From assembly GCF_045207785.1 (NCBI RefSeq), contig NZ_CP108776.1:2604001-2668000 (forward strand): DNA of 64,000 bases, given 5' to 3'. This DNA comes from Embleya sp045207785. GTDB lineage: Bacteria; Actinomycetota; Actinomycetes; Streptomycetales; Streptomycetaceae. A program made the translations under genes and the position numbers. This document shows positions 1 to 8,538 of the stretch, in pieces. Under the pieces are notes generated by a model. That model searched no databases, was not told where the DNA came from, and saw only the letters and a list, made by a program, of their open reading frames with translations. Position 1 is the stretch's first letter. Each line of letters begins with the position of its first letter.

Positions 1-1185
1 TCGAGCCTGCGCGAGATCGTGCACATGGGCGCCGCGCCGACCCCGACCGGGACGCGGTCGTACGAGGCCCTGCTCGCCGCTGCCGAGCCGATCCCGGACG
101 CGGACCGCGGCGGCGACGACCTCGCGGGGATCTTCTACACCGGCGGAACGACCGGATTCCCCAAGGGCGTCATGCTCTCGCACGACAACCTGCTCGCGTC
201 CGCGATGGGCGGCCTCGTCGCCACCGCGTCGTTCCGGATCGCGCCGAACGCGCGCGTGCTGCACGCCGCCCCGCTGTTCCACATCGCCGGCTTCGGGGTG
301 GCCCTGATGACGTCGATCGTCGGCGTCCCGCAGGTGGTCATGCCGTTCTTCGACCCCGAGCAAGTGGCGGCGCTGATCCAGCGGGAGCGGGTCACCGAGA
401 TCTTCCTGGCCCCGACGATGCTGCAGATGGTGCTCGACCACCCGGAGTTCGCGAGCCACGACCTGTCCTCGCTGCGACTGCTGACCTACGGCGCCTCGCC
501 GATCACCGCCGCACTGCTCGACCGGGTGCTCAAGGCACTGCCCGGCACCTCCCTCGTACAGGCCTACGGCCAGACCGAACTCTCGCCACTGGCGACGCTG
601 TTGATGCCGCAGGACCACCTCGACGCGGATCCCGTCAAGCTGCGTTCGGCGGGCCGGCCCTGCTACCACGCGGACGTTCGGATCGTCGGGCCCGACGAGC
701 ACGAACTGGCCCGCGGCGAGATCGGCGAGATCGTCTCGCGCGGAGACCACGTGATGGTGGGCTACTGGAACCGGCCCGAGGAGACGGGGCAGGCCCTGCG
801 CGGTGGCTGGATGCACACCGGCGACCTGGGGTTCATGGACGCCGAGGGCTACGTCACGGTGGTCGACCGGCTCAAGGACATGATCGTCACCGGCGCGGAG
901 AACGTGTACAGCGCCGAGGTGGAGAACGCGGTCAACGCCCACCCGGATGTCGCCGGCTGCGCCGTGATCGGCCTGCCCGACCCGACCTGGGGCGAGCGCG
1001 TGCACGCCGTCGTGGTCCTGCACCCGGACCGCGAGCTGACGGCGGAGCAGATCCGGGCACACGCCAAGACGTTGATCGCCGGCTACAAGGCCCCCAGGAG
1101 CGTCTCGTTCGTCGACGCGCTGCCGCTCACGGTGGCCGGCAAGGTCAAGAAGTCCGTCCTGCGCGAGAGGGAGAGCGAGCGGTGA
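1..1185 (+). CDS. Acyl-CoA synthetase (AMP-forming), 5' end cut by window
   Basis: This is an ANL-superfamily adenylate-forming enzyme that activates a carboxylic acid with ATP and passes it to CoA. The frame is open from base 1, so the N-terminus lies outside the window. Visible motifs in order are the P-loop-like FYTGGTTGFPKGVMLSH, YGQTELSP (A5), HTGDLG (A7), the hinge region VVDRLKDMIVTGAENVYS (A8), and GKVKKSVLRE near the end, which carries the C-terminal catalytic lysine. The order and spacing match long- or medium-chain fatty acyl-CoA ligases; the substrate cannot be read from the sequence. The beta-oxidation-type genes downstream suggest a role in fatty or branched acid catabolism (inference). 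Confidence 0.9.
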   Translation, partial: SSLREIVHMGAAPTPTGTRSYEALLAAAEPIPDADRGGDDLAGIFYTGGTTGFPKGVMLSHDNLLASAMGGLVATASFRIAPNARVLHAAPLFHIAGFGVALMTSIVGVPQVVMPFFDPEQVAALIQRERVTEIFLAPTMLQMVLDHPEFASHDLSSLRLLTYGASPITAALLDRVLKALPGTSLVQAYGQTELSPLATLLMPQDHLDADPVKLRSAGRPCYHADVRIVGPDEHELARGEIGEIVSRGDHVMVGYWNRPEETGQALRGGWMHTGDLGFMDAEGYVTVVDRLKDMIVTGAENVYSAEVENAVNAHPDVAGCAVIGLPDPTWGERVHAVVVLHPDRELTAEQIRAHAKTLIAGYKAPRSVSFVDALPLTVAGKVKKSVLRERESER

Positions 1186-1316
1186 CCGTGATCAAGGAGA
1201 CCTTCGCGTCGCTGGATCCGGCCACGGGCAAGGAGTTGGCCCGCTACGCCCGTACGCAGGGCACGATGAAGATGCTGGACCGGTATGTGTCGCTGCGGTT
1301 CGGGCGGCGGGGGTGA
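1182..1316 (+). CDS. Small hypothetical ORF overlapping the ligase stop
   Basis: A GTG codon overlaps the TGA of the acyl-CoA ligase (GTGA) and opens a 44-residue frame beginning VTVIKETFASLDPATGKE. Such an overlap usually indicates translational coupling, and the codon choice is GC-rich at third positions. No family is recognised. It could be a truncated remnant of a larger downstream gene or a chance frame, so confidence is low. Confidence 0.3.
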   Translation: MTVIKETFASLDPATGKELARYARTQGTMKMLDRYVSLRFGRRG

Positions 1317-1448
1317 GCCCTTCGCGGGCGCGGTGAAGGCGTCCGGCGTCGGATGGCGCCCGCCACCCGACGCCGGACCCGGCCGGCACATCCCGCTTTT
1401 CGAACGTACTCTCGACAACCCGTCGGTTCACGGGCACGATCGCGCCCT

Positions 1449-1874
1449 ATGACGACGACCCGCAGGACCGTGACGTAGCTGGCCATCGCCATCCTGGCCG
1501 TCGAGGCGATCGCCGCGGTCGTCGTCGGCTGCGTCGTCGCGCCGATCCGCGTGCTCGACCTCGGCGACGACCGGCTCTCGGGGCCGAAGGCGCACTGGGC
1601 GAGCGGAGTCGGCATCGCGTTCTTCGTCCTGGTCGGCGTGGTGATCGCGATCTGGTCGGTGTGGGCGTCGAGCGACCTGCTGGCCCGGTTGCGCTCCGGC
1701 GTACCGACCCGGACCGGCCTGATCGGCGCGGCGGGCCTGCACGTGGCGGCCTCGGCCGCCGCGCTCCTTGCCCCGCTCGTGCTCACGGTGACGCTGCCGG
1801 TTCTCGCGCTCGTGGCCGCGGCTTACCTGCTGACCCGGCCGACCCCGGGGACCGGTGCTATCGCCGCCGGGTGA
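1449..1874 (+). pseudogene. Small membrane protein with in-frame amber codon 10
   Basis: From ATG 1449 the frame reads MTTTRRTVT, meets TAG at 1476-1478, then continues without a break to 1874. The stretch after the stop begins with a good transmembrane helix (LAIAILAVEAIAAVVVGC) and is followed by two or three more hydrophobic segments, such as VGIAFFVLVGVVIAIWSVWA and a long C-terminal one. The first full start after the stop is GTG 1551, which would remove helix 1. Either the gene is a nonsense-mutated integral membrane protein, or it starts at an unusual codon directly after the stop (CTG 1479). No family is recognised. It converges on and slightly overlaps the next gene. Confidence 0.5.
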
Positions 1875-2157
1875 TCCGGCGTTGGCCGCGGCTGTTCCAG
1901 CAGGGGCGGTGCCAGTGGCGGCGTTCCTCGACGCGGCCGTCCGCGGACCACGCGACCACGTGCGGTACGCCGGGCGGGATCTCGTGGTCGCATCCGGGGC
2001 AGCGATAGGTCTTGGTCGCGGCCTGGCCGCTGATCGGCCGTACCAGCCACTCCCCGTCGGCCCCCGTCTCACGCTCCTCGAAACCGAGGCTGGGGTCGCG
2101 GGGTTCGTCCCGGTCGAAGGACCGGGATCGGCTGGTGGGCTTGTTACGACGCGGCAC
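1858..2157 (-). CDS. Small Cys/His protein, Streptomyces-type conserved hypothetical
   Basis: This 99-residue protein begins VPRRNKPTSRSRSFDRDE with a basic N-terminus. Its C-terminal half reads YRCPGCDHEIPPGVPHVV and then HWHRPCW. The CxxC pair with a later His and Cys looks like a small zinc-ribbon or treble-clef-like site (inference). The GTG at 2157 is preferred over upstream starts because residues from VPRRN onward look coding. There is no Shine-Dalgarno, but TACCCT sits just upstream, fitting a leaderless transcript. Function is unknown. Confidence 0.6.
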   Translation of the reverse strand: MPRRNKPTSRSRSFDRDEPRDPSLGFEERETGADGEWLVRPISGQAATKTYRCPGCDHEIPPGVPHVVAWSADGRVEERRHWHRPCWNSRGQRRITRRR

Positions 2158-2299
2158 ACAAAAAGGGTACGGGTGCGTGAGCTCGCCCGACGCACCCCCG
2201 GCGTTGTGCGCGCACGCGTCGCGATCGCAGACCCCTGCCGGGCGCACGAGTGGGCCACGGGCGCGCGCCCGTGGCCCACTCGCGGTTGGACCCCCGCGA

Positions 2300-4075
2300 C
2301 TACCGCTTCGCGTAGTCCCGGAAGCCGCGGCCCGTCTTGCGACCGAGGTAGCCCGCGGTGACCAGGTGCTCCAGGAGCGGCACCGGCGACCAGCCCGGCT
2401 CGCGGAACTCGGCGAACAGCACCTTCTGGATCGCGAGCGAGACGTCCAGACCGACCACGTCCAGAAGTTCGAACGGCCCCATCGGGTAGCCCGCGCCCAG
2501 CTTGATCGCGGTGTCGATGTCCTCGGTCGTCGCGTAGTTGGCCTGGAGCATCCGCACCGCGTCGTTGAGGTACGGGAACAGCAGCGCGTTGACGATGAAT
2601 CCGGCCCGGTCGCCGCAGTCCACCGCGTGCTTGCGCGTCCTGCGACACACCTCGTGGATGGTCGCCACGACGTCGTCCGACGTCGCGACCGTCCGCACCA
2701 CCTCGACCAGCTTCATCACCGGCGCGGGGTTGAAGAAGTGCATGCCGACCACGTCGCCGGGGCGCGAGGTGGCCACCGCGCAGTCGATCACCGGCAGCGA
2801 GGACGTCGTCGTCGCCAGCACCGCGCCGGGCTTGCAGATCTCGTCGAAGTTCTCGAACAGGGCCTGCTTGACCGAGAGTTCCTCGACCACGGCCTCCACG
2901 ACCAGGTCGGCGAACGCGAGGTCGTCGAGCCGGGTCGTGCCGGTGACGCGGGCGAGCGCCGCGTCCTTGGCCTCCTCGGTCAGCCGGCCGCGCTGGATCT
3001 GCTTGTCGAGCGAGCGGATCAGGGCCGCGCGCACGCGCTCGACCTTCTCCTCGCTGCGCGCGACGTACACGACGTCGTAGCCCGCCTTGGCGAACACCTC
3101 GACGATGCCCGTGGCCATCGTCCCGGTGCCGACCACGCCCACCGCGCGCACCTCGCGCGGGGTGCCGGCGACGGTGCCGGACTCGCCGGCCTCGGTGACC
3201 ACGACCGGCGAGCCGGCCTGCTCGTACCGGTAGAAGCCCTGGCCGCTCTTGCGCCCGAGCAGACCCGCGGTACGCATCTGCTTGAGGATCGGCGCCGGCG
3301 CGTGCAGGCGGTCGCGCGACTGCCGGTACATCTGGTCGAGGATCTCGTACGCCGTGTCGATCCCGACCAGGTCGAGCACCGCGAGCGGACCCATCGGCAG
3401 GCCGCAGCCGAAACGCATGGCCGCGTCGATGTCCTCGCGCGTCGCGTACTTCTGCTCGTACATCGACGCCGCGTGGTTCAGGTACGCGAACAGCAGCCCG
3501 TTGGCGATGAACCCGGCCCGGTCGCCGGCGACCACGGGCGACTTGCCGAGCCGCTCGGCGAGCGCGACCACGTCGGCCAGCACCTCGGGCTCGGTGACGA
3601 CCGTGCGGACGACCTCGACCAGCTTCATCACCGGCGCGGGGTTGAAGAAGTGCAGCCCCACGACGCGCGAGGAGCGCGAGGTGGACACCGAGAGCTCGGT
3701 GACCGACAGCGAGGAGGTGTTCGTGGCCAGGATCGTCTCCGGGCCGCAGATCTTGTCGAGTTGGGCGAAGAGCTCCTGCTTCTGCGCCAACTGTTCCGGT
3801 ATCGCCTCCAGGACGAGGTCGGCGTCGGCGACCGAGGTCAGGTCGGTGCCGAGGGTGATCCGATCGAAGATGTCTCGCTGCTGATCTTCCGTCAGCTTCC
3901 CGCGCGCGGCGGCGCGGGCGGTCGACTCGGCGATCCGGGCGCGTCCGCGCGCGACGGCCTCGTCCGAGACGTCCACGGCCACGACGGTGATTCCCGCCCG
4001 GGCCAGGACCTCGACGATGCCGGCACCCATGGTGCCGAGTCCGATCACACCGACCGTGCTGATGTCACGGGTCAT
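2300..4075 (-). CDS. 3-hydroxyacyl-CoA dehydrogenase, two complete copies fused
   Basis: This 591-residue protein carries two full 3-hydroxyacyl-CoA dehydrogenase units in tandem, which oxidise L-3-hydroxyacyl-CoA with NAD+ in beta-oxidation. Unit 1 (about residues 1-285) starts with the Rossmann motif VGVIGLGTMGAGIVEV and unit 2 (about 300-591) with VGVVGTGTMATGIVEV. Both keep the catalytic-histidine motif HFFNPAPVMKLVEVVRT and end in GRKSGQGFYRY and GRKTGRGFRDY. No enoyl-CoA hydratase domain is present, so it is not a FadB-type multifunctional enzyme. It is divergent from the luciferase-like gene, and the shared upstream region carries two palindromes. Confidence 0.9.
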   Translation of the reverse strand: MTRDISTVGVIGLGTMGAGIVEVLARAGITVVAVDVSDEAVARGRARIAESTARAAARGKLTEDQQRDIFDRITLGTDLTSVADADLVLEAIPEQLAQKQELFAQLDKICGPETILATNTSSLSVTELSVSTSRSSRVVGLHFFNPAPVMKLVEVVRTVVTEPEVLADVVALAERLGKSPVVAGDRAGFIANGLLFAYLNHAASMYEQKYATREDIDAAMRFGCGLPMGPLAVLDLVGIDTAYEILDQMYRQSRDRLHAPAPILKQMRTAGLLGRKSGQGFYRYEQAGSPVVVTEAGESGTVAGTPREVRAVGVVGTGTMATGIVEVFAKAGYDVVYVARSEEKVERVRAALIRSLDKQIQRGRLTEEAKDAALARVTGTTRLDDLAFADLVVEAVVEELSVKQALFENFDEICKPGAVLATTTSSLPVIDCAVATSRPGDVVGMHFFNPAPVMKLVEVVRTVATSDDVVATIHEVCRRTRKHAVDCGDRAGFIVNALLFPYLNDAVRMLQANYATTEDIDTAIKLGAGYPMGPFELLDVVGLDVSLAIQKVLFAEFREPGWSPVPLLEHLVTAGYLGRKTGRGFRDYAKR

Positions 4076-4221
4076 CTGCTGCGCTCCTCGCTGCTGAAAT
4101 GGCGTCTCCCTGGGGAGTACGCCTTGGTTACTGCGAAGTAGTACCGCCGGTTTTCAGGAGTATTGCAGCCCTTGTCGAACAGGCACAGACCGGTGGGATG
4201 TGCCATTCGCCGCGATCCGAC

Positions 4222-4248
4222 CCGAACGCCCGTTCGGACGGTCGTCCG
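4222..4248. promoter_or_regulatory. Two adjoining 6-2-6 or 7-2-7 palindromes, likely repressor site
   Basis: CCGAACG-CC-CGTTCGG (4222-4237) is a perfect palindrome and is overlapped at one end by CGGACG-GT-CGTCCG (4235-4248). They lie in the 320-bp divergent region between the double 3-hydroxyacyl-CoA dehydrogenase and the luciferase-like gene. Back-to-back palindromes of this size are typical TetR-family operators; the regulator is not adjacent and not identified. Confidence 0.45.
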
Positions 4249-4395
4249 GATACGCGTACGGCGGGGTGAAAAACCGTCAGGCGTGAAGGATTACCTACGA
4301 AGTGGTTCGAGCGTTGTGTTGTCTGTGGGCGAACCTGCCCTGCCGCGCCCCGTCCGCTCCGTCGGGCCCGGAAGGAACACGACGAGGAGGACGCG

Positions 4396-5403
4396 ATGAA
4401 GTTGGGCATCTTCCTGCTGGCGGCACAGTTCGACGCGGGCGATCACGGTGAGGTGCTCACCGCTGCCATGGACGCGGGAATCGCCGCGGAGGAGGCCGGG
4501 TTCGACGAGGCTTGGATCGCCGAACACCATTTCGTGCCGTACGGGTTGTGCCCGTCGGCGGTGACGTTCGCTTCCATGCTACTGGGGCGTACGCATCGGA
4601 TCGGGGTGGGTACGGCCATCAGTGTAGTTTCCAACCAACATCCGGTCACCCTCGGTGAGCAGACGGCTCTGCTGGATCAACTTTCCGGGGGCCGATTCAC
4701 CCTCGGGGTCGGACGCGGCGGGCCCTGGGTGGACCTGGAGGTCTTCGGTACGGGCCTGCGCCGGCACGACGAGGCCTTCCCGGAGTCGCTCGACCTGCTG
4801 CTGCGCTGGCTGACCCACCAGCGGGTGGGCGCGGAGGGCGAGTACTTCGCGTTCCGCAAGGTCCCCGTCGTACCGCGGCCGCGGACCTATCCGCACCCGC
4901 CGGTGATCGTCGCCTGCACGTCCCGTGAGAGCGCCTCGCTCGCGGCCCGGCACGGCCTGCCGATGCTGCTCGGGATGCACGCCGACGACGCGGAGAAGGC
5001 CGCGATGGTCCGCACGTACGAGTGCGCCGCGTCCGCGTGCGGCCGCGACCCCAAGGCGGTCGAGCACGCGGCGGCGACGGTCGCCTACGTCGCGGACAGT
5101 CGCCGCGAGGCGACCGAGACGCTGCGCCGGGCGATGCCGAAGTGGCTGCGCAGGGGCCTGTCCGCGCACGTGACCGTCGACGACCGCCAGCGCCACATGC
5201 GCGACCCGGCCGAGTACACCGACTTCCTGTGCCGTATCCACGCGGTCGGCACGCCGGTGGACTGCGTACGGGCCCTGGAGCGCACCGCAGAACGCACCGG
5301 GATCAACCGCTTCCTGCTCTTCGTCGAGGGCACCGGCGTCCCGCCCCTGACCTTGGCGAACGTGACACGGCTGGGCAAGGAGGTGCTGCCGGCCCTGCGC
5401 TGA
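4396..5403 (+). CDS. LLM-class flavin-dependent oxidoreductase
   Basis: This is a luciferase-like monooxygenase family TIM barrel of 335 residues using FMN or F420. The N-terminus MKLGIFLLAAQFDAG, the EAGFDEAWIAEHHF strand-turn, HRIGVGTAISVVSNQHPVTL and GGRFTLGVGRGGPWVD are characteristic of the family. The ATG at 4396 is preceded by GAGGAGG at good spacing. The substrate is unknown. It stands alone, divergent from the dehydrogenase gene and convergent with the next gene. Confidence 0.85.
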   Translation: MKLGIFLLAAQFDAGDHGEVLTAAMDAGIAAEEAGFDEAWIAEHHFVPYGLCPSAVTFASMLLGRTHRIGVGTAISVVSNQHPVTLGEQTALLDQLSGGRFTLGVGRGGPWVDLEVFGTGLRRHDEAFPESLDLLLRWLTHQRVGAEGEYFAFRKVPVVPRPRTYPHPPVIVACTSRESASLAARHGLPMLLGMHADDAEKAAMVRTYECAASACGRDPKAVEHAAATVAYVADSRREATETLRRAMPKWLRRGLSAHVTVDDRQRHMRDPAEYTDFLCRIHAVGTPVDCVRALERTAERTGINRFLLFVEGTGVPPLTLANVTRLGKEVLPALR

Positions 5404-5475
5404 CCACCACGCGCCGCGTGGCACCGCCCGCCGTCGGGAAGTGTGGACCCGACGGCGTTCGGGCGTGGCGGTGCC

Positions 5476-8097
5476 TCAATTCGACGGAAGGCCGCCCGCC
5501 GGGGGCAGCGGCGGGTCGACGGGGGCCGACGTGGTCGGGCTCGCCGAGGTGGGCGGCGCGCTCGTCGACGGCTTCGTCGGGGGCGGCGAGCTGCCGGCCG
5601 GCTGGGACGACGAGTTCCCCGGGCTCACCGGGTGGCTGCTCGTGGAGGAGGTCGCGGTGGCCGAGGCGGTGGTCGTCTCGCGGGACGTCGTGGTGATCGT
5701 GGTCGTCGCGACGCCGGTGGCCGGTTTGCGGCTTCCGGTCGGCGGCGGGAGCTGGTCCCGGGCGGTGTTCGGGTCCGCGACCGGTCCCCGGCCCGGAGTG
5801 TTCGGGTCGATGCTCGCCGATCCGGTCGAGCCCACGGGGTTGCGGTTGTCGACGTCGTCGGAGGAGTCCGAGCCCATGCCGACCACCGCCGCCAGGGTGA
5901 CCACCAGGACCGCCGCCGCGCCCGCCGTCATCAACACGCCGCGGCGGCCGATCCCGCCGCGCCCCGCGCCGCCCTCGCCGGTCGCCCCCGCCGCCGCGGC
6001 CGCCGCGCGATCGCCGCCCGCGAGGGCCAACACCCGCCGGTCGGCCGCGAGTCCGCGCTTGTCCGAGCCGACGTCGCGCATCCGCGTGGCCGCGACCGCC
6101 TCTTCGCGGGCGGCCCGGGGGTCACCGGTGCACAGCGCCAGGACCGCCAACTCGTGCCGGAACCACGCGTGGTCCGCCGCCGCCGAGGCCCCCGCGTCGC
6201 GCGCGGACGCCAGGCCCAGGTCGAGCACCTCGCCCCACGCGTCCCACCGCGCCGACGCGCCGAACGCGGGCGCCGCCGAACGCGCCAGCGCACGGGCCGA
6301 ACCGGCCTTGCCCAGCCGCTCGGACTCGCGCAGGCAAGCCAGGATGGTGTCCGCCTCGCGCGCGACCTCGACCGGCGTGACCGACGGGTGCGAGACCCAC
6401 CACGTGAAGTGCTGTATGGCCGCGACCGCCCACGACGACGGCCCGCGCACGATGGACGCGACCGCCTCCGTGGCCCCGCCCGCGAGCCGGTACCGGCCGT
6501 ACTCGTGGACCGCGAGCCCCGCCTCGACCAGCTCGTCGGCGGCGCCCACCGCGTCCACCGCGCCGGTCAGGGCCGGCAGGTGTACGGGGTCCGGCAGTTC
6601 GCCGTCCAGCGCCGACGCGAGGCGCAGCACCTGCTGCGCGGACGAGGACACCAGCGGCACCAAGCGCGGCACGAACTGCCGTGGGTCGCCGGGCGAGGGC
6701 AGCTCACCGGAGGTGTCCGCCGCGCCGTCGTCCAGCAGCCCGTAGCTCGACCGGCCGCGGTCGCGCCGCGCGAGCAGCGCGCCGGCCTGGACGAACCGGC
6801 CCGGGTGACCGCCGACCTGGAACCACAGCGCGGACGCCCACGCCAGTTCCTCGTCGTCCAACTCCCGCCCGGCCATGCGCCGGAGCAGGTCGAACGACGC
6901 CTCCTGCGGCAGCCCGCCCAGGGTGATCTCGTGCAGCGGCGAGTCCCGGCGCACGATCGGGTCGACCACCTCGGGGCCGGCCACCAGGAACGCGCATTCC
7001 GGTGCGATCCGCAGGAGTTCGAGCACGTCCTCCTGGGGCAGCTCCAGGTCGTCGACGACCACCAGCGCGGCCACGTCGGCGAGTATCGCGCCCAACTGCG
7101 CCCGGGTGGGCCGGTACGCCGGCCCACCGAAGCACGCGTCGTGGAACTGCTGCAACAGGTCGTCGAGGCCGCGGCGGCGGCCGTTGAGCATGATCACCCC
7201 GCCGGGCGCCCCGGCGGGGTCGAGCGCGGCGATGTAGCGCAGCAGCGTCGTCCGGCCGATCGAGATCGGCCCGCCGATCCGGACCGAAGTCCCGCGTTGC
7301 AAAAGGCCGGTGAGCTCGGCGATCTCGACCCCGCGGCCCAGCGGCGGCAGCCCGTCCGCGGGGACCGCGCCGGGCAGCTTGGACGGACGCGTCGGCCGGG
7401 CACCCGGGGGCAACGGCCCGGCTTCGGTGCCGTCGACGCCGCCGAACGTCAGGAGAAGATCCCCCGCGACGAGCTGGAGCACGCCCGCCGGCAGGTCCTT
7501 GGTCGCATCCGGCGCGGAGAGATCGGAGAAGTCCGAGAAGTCCGAGGACCTTGCGGAGCCTGCGAACCCTGAGGACCCTGCGGATCCGGAGGAACCCGGG
7601 GCGCCCGAGGAACCGAGAGAACCCAAGGAACCGAGAGAGCCCGAGGAACCGAGATAACCGGAGGAACCGGAGGAACCGGAGGAACCGGAGGAACCGGCCG
7701 ACGCCGACCCCGCCCAGTCGTCGTCGAGTCGGATCGGTTCGCCGCCCCCGATCCGCGGCGCGGCGGCGGGCGGCGGCGCGGCCGCAGGCGGCTCAGCGGG
7801 CGGCGGCGGTGCGGCGGGCCGCTCGGCAGGCGCCTCGACCCGCGGCGCCTCCTCGGCCGCACCGGGGCGGGGACCGAACAACTCGTCGAGATAGGCGTCG
7901 TCGCCCCACGAACCGCTGCCGGAACCACTCCCGGAACCGCCTCCGAAGCGGCTCTCGGAACCGCCTCCGAAGCCACTCTCGGAACCGTCCGAGTCGTCAC
8001 CACCGTCCGAGTCGTCGCCACCGGCCGAGGGTTCGAGCGGATCGTCCTCGAAGCGCATCGCCCCGTCGTCCTCCGGTCGTTCCCTGCCGCCGTTCAT
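5476..8097 (-). CDS. Large NTPase-like single-pass membrane protein with Ser/Gly-rich linker
   Basis: This 873-residue protein has four parts. Residues 1-200 are acidic and low-complexity, ending in many GSSG units. A central NTPase-like region has a degenerate Walker A (GPISIGRTTLL, near residue 277) and a Walker B-like LVVVDDLEL (near 345), followed by a helical region. A single transmembrane helix follows (LMTAGAAAVLVVTLAAVVG, near 720-740), then a Pro/Thr/Ser-rich tail that would be outside the cell. ATG 8097 is chosen for AGGGAG five bases upstream. The P-loop lacks the usual GK(S/T), so ATP hydrolysis is doubtful. The layout resembles STAND-like or regulatory ATPases, but no family is assigned. 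Confidence 0.7.
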   Translation of the reverse strand: MNGGRERPEDDGAMRFEDDPLEPSAGGDDSDGGDDSDGSESGFGGGSESRFGGGSGSGSGSGSWGDDAYLDELFGPRPGAAEEAPRVEAPAERPAAPPPPAEPPAAAPPPAAAPRIGGGEPIRLDDDWAGSASAGSSGSSGSSGSSGYLGSSGSLGSLGSLGSSGAPGSSGSAGSSGFAGSARSSDFSDFSDLSAPDATKDLPAGVLQLVAGDLLLTFGGVDGTEAGPLPPGARPTRPSKLPGAVPADGLPPLGRGVEIAELTGLLQRGTSVRIGGPISIGRTTLLRYIAALDPAGAPGGVIMLNGRRRGLDDLLQQFHDACFGGPAYRPTRAQLGAILADVAALVVVDDLELPQEDVLELLRIAPECAFLVAGPEVVDPIVRRDSPLHEITLGGLPQEASFDLLRRMAGRELDDEELAWASALWFQVGGHPGRFVQAGALLARRDRGRSSYGLLDDGAADTSGELPSPGDPRQFVPRLVPLVSSSAQQVLRLASALDGELPDPVHLPALTGAVDAVGAADELVEAGLAVHEYGRYRLAGGATEAVASIVRGPSSWAVAAIQHFTWWVSHPSVTPVEVAREADTILACLRESERLGKAGSARALARSAAPAFGASARWDAWGEVLDLGLASARDAGASAAADHAWFRHELAVLALCTGDPRAAREEAVAATRMRDVGSDKRGLAADRRVLALAGGDRAAAAAAGATGEGGAGRGGIGRRGVLMTAGAAAVLVVTLAAVVGMGSDSSDDVDNRNPVGSTGSASIDPNTPGRGPVADPNTARDQLPPPTGSRKPATGVATTTITTTSRETTTASATATSSTSSHPVSPGNSSSQPAGSSPPPTKPSTSAPPTSASPTTSAPVDPPLPPAGGLPSN
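7588..7697. repeat. 9-bp in-frame tandem repeat encoding GSSG units
   Basis: Degenerate copies of GGAACCGGA/GAGGAACCG run through this stretch, with the last four copies perfect. The period of nine keeps the minus-strand frame and encodes the Gly-Ser-Ser run in the N-terminal linker of the membrane NTPase-like protein, so copy number could vary without breaking the frame. Confidence 0.75.
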
Positions 8098-8538
8098 GCC
8101 ACTCCCTGTGCTCCCCGTGGTGGTCCCTCGACACACCGGTGCGGCCGGGGAACAAGTCCGATGCACCTGGGAGAGGGAAGCCGGTGATCAGTGTGCCGGG
8201 CGCTGCCGACGAGCGGATACCCGACGCCGAGTTCGTAACAAGATCGTTGAGCACCGACTCGACGAGCACCGAGACGGCGGCGAACGGGCTTTGCGTGTCC
8301 TCGAAATACGCTTCCCACCCTGCCACCTCCCGCTGTCGCGTGGACCGACCCCGGACCGACCTTCGCTCCCTCTTCACAACAACGCGCACGCCCGCGAGTG
8401 GTCACGGGGGCGAACGTACGGACGTGTCCGGGCCCGCGTCGGGCTTGCCGAAAAGTCGGTGGATGCCGGTCGAGCCGCCATATGGTGCACAAGTGGCGCC
8501 ACATCGGTCAGGCGCACAGGGGGAACAGGGGGACTTCC
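8098..8538. other. Divergent intergenic region
   Basis: These 441 bases separate two divergent genes and should hold both promoters. I see one 10-bp palindrome, GTGGCGCCAC (8493-8502), 37 bases upstream of the secreted dehydrogenase start. I see no RNA gene and no convincing small ORF. Confidence 0.4.

Noticed and set aside
2012..4141. 709-residue plus-strand frame
   Set aside because: It is antisense to the double 3-hydroxyacyl-CoA dehydrogenase and has the His/Arg/Asp-rich composition of a GC-rich shadow frame.
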